Part shown: positions 6,807 to 14,944 of the stretch, in pieces
How the letters are laid out: every line of letters starts with the position of its first letter
Numbering within the stretch: the stretch's first letter is position 1
Assembly: GCA_016929875.1 (NCBI GenBank)
Contig: JAFGHZ010000110.1
Location: 1-16,256 of the forward strand
Source of the DNA: Dehalococcoidales bacterium
GTDB lineage: Bacteria; Chloroflexota; Dehalococcoidia; Dehalococcoidales; Fen-1064
DNA: 16,256 nucleotides
Direction of reading: 5' to 3'
The notes under the pieces: generated by a model
What the model saw: only the letters and a program-made list of their open reading frames with translations
Database searches by the model: none
Told to the model about the DNA's origin: nothing
Translations under genes and position numbers: made by a program

Positions 6807-7022
6807 ATGCATAAGGTAGAAAAAGTAAAAGCCCCTAATAGAGACAATGTAGAACTTCTCAAAGAGACTTATGAAGAAGGGACTCCGCAGGGCGAAGAGC
6901 TGGGAAGATGGCGGCAGAAACTGGCCAGTCGTGATGAAAAGCTGAAGTACTTGCAGAACGGCGAACGTTATTTCTACAGCAAGGACTGGTACGGCAGCGA
7001 AAAGAGAAAGAATCCAGCGTAA
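6807..7022 (+). CDS. Small hydrophilic protein of unknown function in the acs cluster
   Basis: I do not recognise this 71-aa protein. It begins MHKVEKVKAPNRDNVELLKE, is rich in Lys, Glu and Arg, has several aromatic residues near the end (GERYFYSKDWYG), and contains no cysteine, signal peptide or membrane segment. It looks mostly helical and soluble. The ATG at 6807 is preferred, with AGGGAG about 10 nt upstream; a TTG at 6783 inside the folD end would give 79 aa. It lies 16 bp after folD and before acsD, where other acetyl-CoA-pathway clusters often place methylene-THF reductase genes. Position suggests a part in the pathway, for example as a small subunit or assembly partner, but that is speculation. 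Confidence 0.6.
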   Translation: MHKVEKVKAPNRDNVELLKETYEEGTPQGEELGRWRQKLASRDEKLKYLQNGERYFYSKDWYGSEKRKNPA

Positions 7023-7060
7023 AAGTAAAAGGGGTTCATAAAATTACATAGTAATTCACC

Positions 7061-7141
7061 TACCGACGAAAGTCGGTATCCGGGAGTTTTTCTGGATTCC
7101 GTATCATCCCGTAACAAATACGGGACAGACGTACGGAATGG
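7061..7141 (+). repeat. Tandem palindromic repeat-like element upstream of acsD
   Basis: This gap (7023-7163) holds three hairpins. TACCGAC/GTCGGTA (7061-7067 with 7072-7078) closes a GAAA tetraloop. ATCCGG/CTGGAT (7078-7083 with 7092-7097) follows. The third is two-tiered: outer ATTCCGTA/TACGGAAT (7096-7103 with 7132-7139) and inner TCCCGTA/TACGGGA (7107-7113 with 7119-7125). Its ends CTGGATTCC and GGAATG recur in the element at 14876-14901 read on the minus strand, so this looks like a dispersed extragenic palindrome. It would form a structured RNA just before the acsD ribosome-binding site. Confidence 0.6.
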
Positions 7142-7163
7142 TAGATAATATAGGGAGATATAC

Positions 7164-8108
7164 ATGGCAATCGAGATTCCGAGAACTTCTTATTCCGGAA
7201 AGATAAGAGAAATTAAACTGGGTAAAGGCGATAAAGCCATAACCGTCGGCGGTGAAGACTCTTACCCCTTCTACCTCTTTGAGGGAACGATGCCACATAA
7301 ACCTAGGATAGCCATGGAAGTCTGTGACAGTCCACCTCAGGAATGGCCCGAAGCGGCAATAGAGCCTTTTGCCGATGTCGTCAACGACCCCGTCGCCTGG
7401 GCAAAGAAATGTGTTCAGACCTACGGTGCGGAGATGATTGCGCTCCAGTTGGTCGGTACCGACCCCAACGGGATGGACCGCGGTCCTGACGAGACTGCCG
7501 ACATTGTCAAGAAGGTAGCGGACGCTATCGATGTTCCGCTAATCGTCTGGGGCACGGCGAACCACGAAAAGGATTCACAGGTACTCACCAAAGTATGCGA
7601 GGTCTGTCAGGATAAGAGATTAATCATCGGACCTCTGGAAGAAAAGGATTACAAAAAAATTGCCGCAGCGGCGATTGCTTACAAACATACCGTCGTTGCT
7701 TCCAGCCCTATCGACATTAACCTCGCCAAACAACTCAATATTTTACTCGGCAACCTTGGCGTCGCCGATGATATGCTTTTGGTAGACCCCACCGTCAGCG
7801 GTATCGGCTACGGTATGGAATACTGCTATTCGGTGATGGAGCGAATGAGAATGGCAGGTTTGACACAGCAGGATGAAAAATTACAGGTTCCCATTATCTG
7901 TAATCTCGGGAAAGAGGTCTGGAAATCTAAAGAAGTCCACCTGCCCGACAATGAAAACAACATGGGCAATGCCAGAAACAGGGGCATACTGCTGGAAGCA
8001 ATGTCAGCAATGGCAATGCTACTGGCAGGCGGAGACATTATCATTATGCGACATCCTGAAGCAATAAAACTGATTAAAGAAATGATAACTGACTTAACAG
8101 CAAAATAA
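7164..8108 (+). CDS. acsD: Corrinoid/iron-sulfur protein, small subunit (AcsD/CdhD family)
   Basis: Small subunit of the heterodimeric corrinoid protein that carries the methyl group from methyl-THF to acetyl-CoA synthase. The 314-aa product is near the usual length of about 320 and is a TIM-barrel type protein with no cysteine cluster, as expected for this subunit. Recognisable stretches include PRIAMEVCDSPPQEWPEA, LVGTDPNG, PLIVWGTANHEKD, DPTVSGIGYGMEYCYSVMER and GGDIIIMRHPEAI. The ATG at 7164 has AGGGAG about 7 nt upstream. acsA follows after 25 bp. Its partner AcsC is encoded about 4.5 kb downstream, beyond acsA and acsB. Confidence 0.95.
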   Translation: MAIEIPRTSYSGKIREIKLGKGDKAITVGGEDSYPFYLFEGTMPHKPRIAMEVCDSPPQEWPEAAIEPFADVVNDPVAWAKKCVQTYGAEMIALQLVGTDPNGMDRGPDETADIVKKVADAIDVPLIVWGTANHEKDSQVLTKVCEVCQDKRLIIGPLEEKDYKKIAAAAIAYKHTVVASSPIDINLAKQLNILLGNLGVADDMLLVDPTVSGIGYGMEYCYSVMERMRMAGLTQQDEKLQVPIICNLGKEVWKSKEVHLPDNENNMGNARNRGILLEAMSAMAMLLAGGDIIIMRHPEAIKLIKEMITDLTAK

Positions 8109-8133
8109 AACCTGTAAACCGGGGAGGAAAAAA

Positions 8134-10095
8134 TTGGCAGGGGACAAGACTAAAAAAAGCATCGATGCGGCAACTCTGGAAATGATCGACAAGGCGGAGA
8201 AAGACCGTGTCAGCACTGTTTTCGAGAGAGCCGATAATATGAAACCGTGCCCTATCGGAGCAGAGGGTAGTTGTTGCAGCAACTGTGCTATGGGACCATG
8301 CCGGGTACCGCTGGCAAAAGGGAAAACAGAAACCGAGGAAGAGAAAAATAAACGCCGCGGGCTCTGCGGAGCTACGGCGGAAACGATTGCCGCCCGTAAT
8401 TTTCTGCGCAAAATTGCTGCCGGGAGTGCCGCTCACAGCGACCACGGAAGGCGTATAACCCAGCATTTTCTGGAGACTGCTCGTGGGCATGCTGCCGGAT
8501 TTGAAATCAAAGACGAGCAGAAATTGCTCCAGCTGGCCCTTGAGCTCGGTATTAAAATCGATGACCGCTCCAACAATGAAATTGCCATAGAAATCGGTGA
8601 GGTTTTGCTTGCTGAATTCGGCAAGCAGGAAGGAGAGCTCCTCTTCGTCAAGAGAGCGCCTCTGAAACGGCAGGAACTCTGGCGCAAACTGGGTGTCACT
8701 CCGAGAGGAATCGACCGTGAGGTCGTTGAGGCAATGCACCGCACGCATATGGGCGTCGACCAGGATTACCAAAACCTGCTTCTTCAAGGCGCCCGTGTTT
8801 CTTTAGCAGACGGATGGGGCGGCAGTATGATTGCTACCGACCTGCAGGATATCATGTTCGGCACTCCTTCTCCGGCACTCGGCACCATCAACCTCGGCGT
8901 CCTCAAAGAAGATGAGGTAAATATCATCATCCACGGACACGAACCTGCCCTGGCAGAAATGCTGGCGGTAGTCTCTCATGACCCCGAGATGGCGGCATAC
9001 GCCAAAACCAAAGGAGCTAAAGGAATCAATCTGACGGGAATGTGCTGTACCGCCAATGAAATTATGATGAGGCACGGCATCCCTATCGCCGGCAACTTCC
9101 TGCAACAGGAACTGGCAATCATTACCGGCGCCGTAGAAGCGATGGTCGTCGACGTCCAGTGCATTATGCAGGGATTATCTAACGTCGCCCGCTGCTATCA
9201 CACTAAGCTTATTACCACCGACGAGAGGGCAAAAATCGAAGGCGCCCAACATATGCAGTTCGACGAGACGAATGCCGTCGAATCTGCCAGGGCAATCGTG
9301 AGAATCGCTATCGACAATTTCTCCAACCGGAGGCCCGAGGTCTTCATTCCCAAACACAAATCCGAACTGGTTGCCGGTTTCAGCCATGAGACTATCAATT
9401 ACCTTCTCGGAGGGTTGTACAGGGCATCGTACCGTCCGCTGAACGACAATATCATTAACGGCAGAATCCGTGGTGTTGCCGGTATCGTCGGTTGTAACAA
9501 TGCCCGCGTCACTCACGACGACGTCCATGTCACCCTCGCCAGAGAACTTATTAAAAACGATGTCCTGGTACTACTCACCGGCTGTGCTGCTATGGCGGTA
9601 GCCAAAGCAGGCTTGATGGTGCCGGAAGGAGCACAATTTGCCGGTGCGGGTTTACGCTCGGTATGTGAAGCAGTCGGTATTCCTCCTGTACTGCATATGG
9701 GTAGTTGCGTTGACAATGCCCGTATCCTTATTGCCGCTACAGCCATGGTCAAAGACGGCGGCTTAGGCGATGATATCAGCGACCTGCCCGCCTGCGGTGC
9801 CGCCCCCGAATGGATGAGCGAGAAAGCTGTTTCCATCGGACAGTATTTCGTCAGTTCCGGTGTTTACACGTTTTTCGGTGTGACCTGGCCCACGGCAGGC
9901 AGTAAAGAAGTAACTGATTTTCTTTTTAAGGATATGGAAAAAATGTACGGCGGGATGTGGGATTTCGAAACCGACCCCGTCAAAATGGCGCAAAAAATGA
10001 TTGCCCATATCGACAAAAAACGTAAAGCCCTCGGTATTGACAAAGCCCGGGAAAGGGTCCTCTACGATATGGCAATGAGAAGAGAACTCACTTAA
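8134..10095 (+). CDS. acsA: Nickel-dependent carbon monoxide dehydrogenase catalytic subunit
   Basis: Reversibly oxidises CO to CO2; in this cluster it supplies CO to AcsB. The 653-aa protein has Cys39 and Cys47 (cluster D), Cys48, Cys51, Cys56 and Cys78 (cluster B), and likely C-cluster ligands His267 (in HGHEP), Cys304/305, Cys343, Cys454, Cys484 and Cys525. A lysine in SEKAV (Lys564) and histidines His101 and His104 match the acid-base region of the family. All metal ligands are therefore present. The start is TTG with GGGGAGG about 6 nt upstream. It is followed by acsB after 37 bp, so it is the acetyl-CoA-synthase-linked type (also named cooS/cdhA in other schemes). Confidence 0.97.
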   Translation: MAGDKTKKSIDAATLEMIDKAEKDRVSTVFERADNMKPCPIGAEGSCCSNCAMGPCRVPLAKGKTETEEEKNKRRGLCGATAETIAARNFLRKIAAGSAAHSDHGRRITQHFLETARGHAAGFEIKDEQKLLQLALELGIKIDDRSNNEIAIEIGEVLLAEFGKQEGELLFVKRAPLKRQELWRKLGVTPRGIDREVVEAMHRTHMGVDQDYQNLLLQGARVSLADGWGGSMIATDLQDIMFGTPSPALGTINLGVLKEDEVNIIIHGHEPALAEMLAVVSHDPEMAAYAKTKGAKGINLTGMCCTANEIMMRHGIPIAGNFLQQELAIITGAVEAMVVDVQCIMQGLSNVARCYHTKLITTDERAKIEGAQHMQFDETNAVESARAIVRIAIDNFSNRRPEVFIPKHKSELVAGFSHETINYLLGGLYRASYRPLNDNIINGRIRGVAGIVGCNNARVTHDDVHVTLARELIKNDVLVLLTGCAAMAVAKAGLMVPEGAQFAGAGLRSVCEAVGIPPVLHMGSCVDNARILIAATAMVKDGGLGDDISDLPACGAAPEWMSEKAVSIGQYFVSSGVYTFFGVTWPTAGSKEVTDFLFKDMEKMYGGMWDFETDPVKMAQKMIAHIDKKRKALGIDKARERVLYDMAMRRELT

Positions 10096-10132
10096 AGGGC
10101 AAACAGGACAAGGAGGAGGATTTTTCAGGGAA

Positions 10133-12337
10133 ATGTCAAAAATTATCGCATCCGCCGCCATACGGGGTGCTTACAAGATAGTCGAGAATGCCGAAGTCAA
10201 ATGGAAAACGGCGATGGAGAAATGGGGCACCAACGAACCCGTCAGCTTCCCCAATACCGCCTATTATTTACCGATTATTTACGGAATACTCGGCCATAAA
10301 GTGGAAAGACTGGGCGATATGGGGTTCGTCCTGAAAAAATGCCGTGCACTGCTTCCCCCGCCGGTGAGAGAAACTCACCCTCTCCCCTACCTGGCACCGG
10401 CGCTTGATGCCGGTATGGCGACCTTCTTCGCCGAAGAAATCATCGAAGCCATCCGCTATAAGGAAAACCCGCATTTTTATGTTTCCGGCGAGGATGTCAC
10501 GCCGGACAATATCTGGCTGGGTGCCGCTGACGACGTGATTCTGAGAAAACGCGGCGTCGAGTTCGTGGATGGCACAGCACCCGGATTTGCCGCTATACTG
10601 GGCGCCGCCCCGACACCACAAATCGCCGCCAGCATCGCCAACGAGCTCCAGAAAAAGAACCTCTACGTATTTATGTCGGCGGAATACAATGGCAAACGCT
10701 TCGCCGAGCAATTGGTGGAAGCCGGTGTTCAAATTGGCTGGGGTGTACGCCTGGTACCGTTCGGTCCCGATGTCAGCGCTACCGTATTTGCCATGGGTTT
10801 TGCCACCAGAGCGGCAATGTCTTTCGGAGGTATCGAGCCGGGTGATTACAGGAAGATTTTGATTTATAACAAAGACCGCATTTTCGCCTTTGCGATGCCG
10901 CTGGGATATGTTACCGACGAGTGGTATGCCAATGCCGCTGGCGCTATCAACTGGGGCTTCCCCGTTATTGCTGATACACCTATCCCGGAGATCCTCCCCA
11001 CCGGCATCACTACTTATGAGCACGTTGTTTCCAACATCCCGCACGACCGGATTGTCGCTAAATCCATCGAGGTGCGCGGCCTTAAGGTGAATGTTGCTGA
11101 AATACCTATTCCGGTCGCCTATGGCCCCGCCTTCGAAGGCGAGAGAGTCCGCGGCGATGATATTTATCTTGAATGCGGCGGCGGTAGAACCCCGATGGTA
11201 GAATGGGTCACCTCTAAGAGAATGAACGAAGTCGAGGACGGCAAAATCGAAATTATCGGACCGGAAATCACCGATGTCCCCGCAAAATCGACCCTGCCGA
11301 TGGCAATCACCGTCGAAGTCGCAGGCCGCCAATTCGAGGCCGACTACGAACCTATTCTGGAAAGACAGGTGCATCACCTCATCAATTACGCCCAAGGCAT
11401 CATGCACATCGGGCAGAGAGATATCGCCTGGCTGAGAGTCGGCAAACAGGCAGTCGAGAAGGGGTTCCGTTTGAAGCACATCGGCACCATTCTCCACGCC
11501 AAACTGCATCAGGACTTCGGCAGAATTTTCGATAAGCTCCAGGTAAAAATTTACACCGATGAGGTTAAGGTAAAACAAATCGTCGAAAAGGCAAAAGCCG
11601 TTTACGCCGAACGTGATGCCAGAATCGAAGGCATGACCGACGAGACCACCGATATGTATTATTCCTGTACGCTTTGCCAGTCCTTCGCACCCAGCCATGT
11701 CTGCGTCATCAGCCCTGAAAGGACCGGACTCTGCGGCTCTTACAACTGGATGGACTGCAAAGCATCCTATGAAATCAATCCTACGGGACCCAATCAACCT
11801 GTGCCCAAGGGAGAAATCATTGATGCTAAGCTGGGACAATGGAAAGGCGTCAATGATTTCGTCTTCAAGGCTTCCCGCGGTAAAATCGACCATTATAACT
11901 TTTACAGTATCGTTAACGACCCGATGACCACCTGCGGCTGTTGCGAATGTATCGCCGCGATCTTGCCGATGTGCAACGGCATTATGATTGTGAACCGCGA
12001 ACACACGGGGATGACACCTTGCGGTATGAAATTCACCACTCTCGCCGGGACGATTGGCGGCGGTATCAGCACACCGGGCTTTGTCGGGCACGGCAAGTAC
12101 AATATCTGCCAGCGTAAATTCCTTATCGGCGACGGCGGTCTTTTGAGAGTAGTCTGGATGCCGAAAATGCTCAAAGAAGAAATTTTCGATAGACTGAAGG
12201 CCAGAGCGAAAGAAATGGGCGTGCCTGATTTATTGGACAAAATCGCCGACGAGACAGTCGGAGCGACCGAGGAAGAGATATTACCGTTCCTGACGGAGAA
12301 AGGGCATCCTGCCCTGGGGATGGACCCGATATTATGA
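10133..12337 (+). CDS. acsB: CO-methylating acetyl-CoA synthase
   Basis: Condenses CO, the corrinoid-bound methyl group and CoA to acetyl-CoA at the nickel A-cluster. The product has 734 aa, like the bacterial enzyme of about 729 aa, and includes the N-terminal domain that docks on CODH and lines the CO tunnel. A-cluster ligands are Cys512, Cys515, Cys524 and Cys534 for the Fe4S4 unit, and the Cys601-Gly-Cys603 motif that binds the distal nickel, followed by Cys604. GITTYEHV and IPIPVAYGPAFEGE are family blocks in the middle domain. The strong AGGAGGAGG lies about 13 nt before the ATG, a rather long spacing. A repeat-containing gap of 242 bp separates it from acsC. Confidence 0.97.
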   Translation: MSKIIASAAIRGAYKIVENAEVKWKTAMEKWGTNEPVSFPNTAYYLPIIYGILGHKVERLGDMGFVLKKCRALLPPPVRETHPLPYLAPALDAGMATFFAEEIIEAIRYKENPHFYVSGEDVTPDNIWLGAADDVILRKRGVEFVDGTAPGFAAILGAAPTPQIAASIANELQKKNLYVFMSAEYNGKRFAEQLVEAGVQIGWGVRLVPFGPDVSATVFAMGFATRAAMSFGGIEPGDYRKILIYNKDRIFAFAMPLGYVTDEWYANAAGAINWGFPVIADTPIPEILPTGITTYEHVVSNIPHDRIVAKSIEVRGLKVNVAEIPIPVAYGPAFEGERVRGDDIYLECGGGRTPMVEWVTSKRMNEVEDGKIEIIGPEITDVPAKSTLPMAITVEVAGRQFEADYEPILERQVHHLINYAQGIMHIGQRDIAWLRVGKQAVEKGFRLKHIGTILHAKLHQDFGRIFDKLQVKIYTDEVKVKQIVEKAKAVYAERDARIEGMTDETTDMYYSCTLCQSFAPSHVCVISPERTGLCGSYNWMDCKASYEINPTGPNQPVPKGEIIDAKLGQWKGVNDFVFKASRGKIDHYNFYSIVNDPMTTCGCCECIAAILPMCNGIMIVNREHTGMTPCGMKFTTLAGTIGGGISTPGFVGHGKYNICQRKFLIGDGGLLRVVWMPKMLKEEIFDRLKARAKEMGVPDLLDKIADETVGATEEEILPFLTEKGHPALGMDPIL

Positions 12338-12411
12338 TGAAAACAATGGTAAAAATGGCTACTAATACCACCTTAGAAATAAATCCCTTGGGACTGGGCA
12401 GGAACTCCAGA

Positions 12412-12469
12412 AGAGGAAGGGCAAATGCCCTTCCTCTCGTGACTATTCCCCGCCCTTGTAGGGCGGGGA
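12412..12469 (+). repeat. Two strong hairpins in the acsB-acsC gap
   Basis: AGAGGAAGGGC/GCCCTTCCTCT (12412-12422 with 12427-12437) is an 11-bp perfect stem with an AAAT loop. TCCCCGCCC/GGGCGGGGA (12447-12455 with 12461-12469) is a 9-bp perfect stem with a TTGTA loop. Neither is followed by a T-run, so they are not clear intrinsic terminators. They resemble extragenic palindromic repeats and could stabilise the 3' end of the acsB message or reduce readthrough. Confidence 0.55.
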
Positions 12470-12484
12470 TAAAGGGGTGGGTCG

Positions 12485-12512
12485 TTGTGTAATTACAGAT
12501 TGATGCTAAAAT
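12485..12512 (+). promoter_or_regulatory. Weak candidate promoter for acsC-acsE
   Basis: TTGTGT (12485-12490) and TAAAAT (12507-12512), 16 nt apart, are a moderate sigma70-like pair. A TGTAAT...ATTACA inverted repeat (about 12488-12535) spans the same stretch. An independent start for acsC would make sense after the repeat-filled gap, but the match is weak. Confidence 0.3.
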
Positions 12513-12579
12513 ACTATGATTACATCTCTATCCATACCATTCTTGGATATTGTTTATTGACGGTTGAAAGGAGTCTCTG

Positions 12580-13923
12580 ATGGCACTCACCGGAATACAG
12601 ATTTTTAAACTTCTACCAAAGACGAACTGCGGCAAGTGCGGCGTACCGACCTGCCTCGCTTTTGCTATGAACCTAGCAGCCGGCAAGGCTGAACTCTCTG
12701 CCTGTCCGTTCATCACGGAAGAAGCCAAAGCCCAGCTTGCCGAGGCGTCCGCTCCACCTATTAGACCTGTCGTCATCGGCACAGGAACCGCTACGTTCAA
12801 AGTCGGCGGTGAAACTGTATTGTTCCGGCACGAAAAGAAGTTCGAGAACCCTACCGGTATCGCTGTCCTCGTCACGGACGCTATGTCCGACGATGAGGTA
12901 ATGAACCGTATCGATAAATTCAATAAATATACTTACGAAAGGGTCGGGCTCAAACTCCGTGCCAACGCCATCGCTGTCAAAAGTATTTCCGACGACCCGT
13001 CTAAATTCGGCGCGCTGGTAGAGAAAATCTTTAAAGCGACCGATGGCGCTCTAATCCTGGTCAGCGAAAGACCCGAAATTCTGGCGGCAGGCTTGAAAGT
13101 ATGTGCCAACCGCAAGCCTCTCATTTACGCCGCCACTAAAGTAAATGTCGAAGCGGTCACCAGACTCGCTAAGGAAAACTCCTGCCCGGTGGCAGTCAAA
13201 GGCTCTAACTTCGACGAAGTAGCGGAACTCACCGGAATTTTAAATAAGGCAGGCATCAACGATATCGTTATCGATTCCGGCTCGCGTACCGTGAAACAGG
13301 CATTTCAGGACCAGATTATCATCCGGGGATTGGCCCTGCAGAAGAAGTTCAAACCGCTGGGTTATCCGACAATCGCCTTCCCCTGTGAGATGACCGACAA
13401 CCCAATGAAAGAAGGACTCATCGCTTCGATGTTCATCGCTAAATACGCCGGTATCATTGTGCTGTCTGATTTGAAGGGTGAAGTCCTGTTCCCGCTGGCC
13501 GTCGAAAGATTGAATATCTTCACCGACCCGCAGAGACCGCTGGCAACCACACCCGGTATTTACGAAATCGGTAACCCCGATGGAAATTCACCGGTACTCA
13601 TCACCACCAACTTTTCCCTCACCTACTTCATCGTTTCGGGTGAAATCGAGTCCAGCAAAGTACCCAGCTACCTGTTAATAATGGATACGGAAGGGCTCTC
13701 GGTACTGACTGCCTGGGCTGCCGGTAAATTCGTCGCCGACCTGATGGCGACTTTCGTTAAGAAATCCGGTATCGAAGATAAAATCAAGCATCGCAAGCTC
13801 ATTATCCCCGGCTACTCCGCTTCTGAAAGCGGCGGGCTGGAAGAAGAGCTAAAAGGCTGGGAGATTATGGTGGGCCCCAGGGAAGGTTCCCACATCCCTG
13901 CCTACCTCAGAAATCTTAAGTAG
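12580..13923 (+). CDS. acsC: Corrinoid/iron-sulfur protein, large subunit
   Basis: Large subunit of the methyl carrier; binds the corrinoid and the low-potential Fe4S4 cluster that reactivates it. The 447-aa product starts with the cluster-binding domain, with Cys17, Cys20, Cys25 and Cys42 in NCGKCGVPTC...ACP, the same spacing as in characterised AcsC. A TIM-barrel region follows, and the C-terminal third (ITTNFSLTYFIVSGEIE, MDTEGLSVLTAWAAGKF, IPGYSA) is the corrinoid-binding domain. The ATG at 12580 has AAAGGAG about 7 nt upstream. It ends 11 bp before acsE, so methyltransferase and acceptor are cotranscribed. Confidence 0.96.
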   Translation: MALTGIQIFKLLPKTNCGKCGVPTCLAFAMNLAAGKAELSACPFITEEAKAQLAEASAPPIRPVVIGTGTATFKVGGETVLFRHEKKFENPTGIAVLVTDAMSDDEVMNRIDKFNKYTYERVGLKLRANAIAVKSISDDPSKFGALVEKIFKATDGALILVSERPEILAAGLKVCANRKPLIYAATKVNVEAVTRLAKENSCPVAVKGSNFDEVAELTGILNKAGINDIVIDSGSRTVKQAFQDQIIIRGLALQKKFKPLGYPTIAFPCEMTDNPMKEGLIASMFIAKYAGIIVLSDLKGEVLFPLAVERLNIFTDPQRPLATTPGIYEIGNPDGNSPVLITTNFSLTYFIVSGEIESSKVPSYLLIMDTEGLSVLTAWAAGKFVADLMATFVKKSGIEDKIKHRKLIIPGYSASESGGLEEELKGWEIMVGPREGSHIPAYLRNLK

Positions 13924-13934
13924 TTGAGAGAAAA

Positions 13935-14810
13935 ATGATACTGATCGGCGAAAATCTCAATATCGTTTCCACTACCATCGGACCGGCCCTGAAAAGCCTC
14001 AATGCCAAGCCCTTACAGGAACTAGCAATCGCCGAGACCGTAGCAGGTATGGACTACCTTGATATCAACATCGGGCCTGCCCGTAAGGACGGCGATAAGT
14101 TTATGGAATGGGTGGTAAAAACGGTGCAGGAAGTGACCGATAAACCGCTGTCGCTGGATACCACCAATCCGATTGCAATGGAAGCCGGATTAAAAGCGCA
14201 CAAAGGCAGAGCGCTTCTCAACTCTATTTCCCTCCAGCGGATGGAAGAGGAACTGCCCTTCGTATTGAAATATGACTGCGATTTTGTCGGCTTAACCTGG
14301 GGTAGAGAAGGGATGCCCCGCGATGCCAACGAAAGAGGAGCTATCGCCGCCGAATTGCTCTATAACGCCAACGAGAAAGGCATTCCCAACGACAGAATAT
14401 GGGTCGACCCCATCGTCACGCCGGCGGTAAATATCGAATCCAACCAGGTCAGGCACTGTCTGGAATTTATGAGTATGCTGCAGGACATTGCCCCCGGCGC
14501 TAAGTCCGTCGTCGGCCTGTCCAATGTGTCCAACGGCGCGCCGGCACGCCTTCGTCCCTATCTCAATCGCACCTATTTAATGATGTTGATGAAATACAAT
14601 CTCTATGCCGCCATTGTCGATGCCTTCGATAAGGAACTGTTCGACATCGCCCATGGTAAAAACCCACAACTGGTCAAGCTGGTCCAGAGCTTAATGGCAG
14701 GAGAAAAAATCGACCCCGCCTCCGTCAGCCCCGAGGAAGCAAAATACATAAAAACCGCCCGTGTCCTGCTGGGAGAAGTCCTATACTCTCACTCTTGGCT
14801 GGAAAGTTAA
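13935..14810 (+). CDS. acsE: 5-methyltetrahydrofolate:corrinoid/iron-sulfur protein methyltransferase
   Basis: Transfers the methyl group from methyl-THF to the cob(I)amide of AcsCD. The 291-aa product is a pterin-binding TIM barrel of the usual length (about 262-300). Residues matching the folate site of characterised MeTr include Asp75 (SLDTTN), Asn96 (LLNSIS), Asp158 (WVDPIV) and Asn197 or Asn200 (GLSNVSNG). It is placed directly behind acsC. Its presence implies that methyl-THF is made in this cell, although no methylene-THF reductase is encoded in the window. Confidence 0.96.
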   Translation: MILIGENLNIVSTTIGPALKSLNAKPLQELAIAETVAGMDYLDINIGPARKDGDKFMEWVVKTVQEVTDKPLSLDTTNPIAMEAGLKAHKGRALLNSISLQRMEEELPFVLKYDCDFVGLTWGREGMPRDANERGAIAAELLYNANEKGIPNDRIWVDPIVTPAVNIESNQVRHCLEFMSMLQDIAPGAKSVVGLSNVSNGAPARLRPYLNRTYLMMLMKYNLYAAIVDAFDKELFDIAHGKNPQLVKLVQSLMAGEKIDPASVSPEEAKYIKTARVLLGEVLYSHSWLES

Positions 14811-14822
14811 GAAACCCTCGTA

Positions 14823-14901
14823 ATGTCATTGAGAGGAGTCCGATGGAATCGGGATGTGGCAATCTCGTCACCACTGTCATTCCCGCGCAGGCGGGAATCC
14901 A
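14823..14901. repeat. Composite extragenic palindromic repeat after acsE
   Basis: Two parts are visible. The first (about 14823-14868) contains GTCATTGAGAGGAG, a small hairpin CCGAT/ATCGG (14840-14844 with 14848-14852) and GGCAATCTCG. It resembles intergenic repeats of the TGTCATTGCGAG...CAATCTC type known in many bacterial genomes. The second (14876-14901) is a perfect hairpin ATTCCCGC/GCGGGAAT (14879-14886 with 14891-14898) with a GCAG loop; its minus-strand translation gives WIPACAGMT, typical of spurious peptides from such repeats. It fills most of the gap between acsE and the next gene. Confidence 0.65.
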
Positions 14902-14944
14902 GTTATAAATCTTCATAATGTGCTTAACCTAAGGAGTCGCCGAA

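Noticed and set aside
7061..7141. CRISPR array or riboswitch upstream of acsD
   Set aside because: The palindromes are not repeated at regular spacing, there are no cas genes, and the structure does not match a cobalamin or THF riboswitch that I recognise.
10268..12091. Long 607-codon open frame on the minus strand opposite acsB
   Set aside because: It lies antisense to a fully conserved acsB, has no family resemblance, and is explained by the codon bias of acsB keeping the opposite frame open.
12334..12492. 52-codon ATG reading overlapping the acsB stop
   Set aside because: Its second half is the translation of the two palindromic stems, the product is unlike any known protein, and no separate ribosome-binding site is evident.
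14725..14916. 63-codon minus-strand reading with WIPACAGMT
   Set aside because: This peptide is a typical spurious translation of a dispersed palindromic repeat, and the frame runs antisense into acsE.
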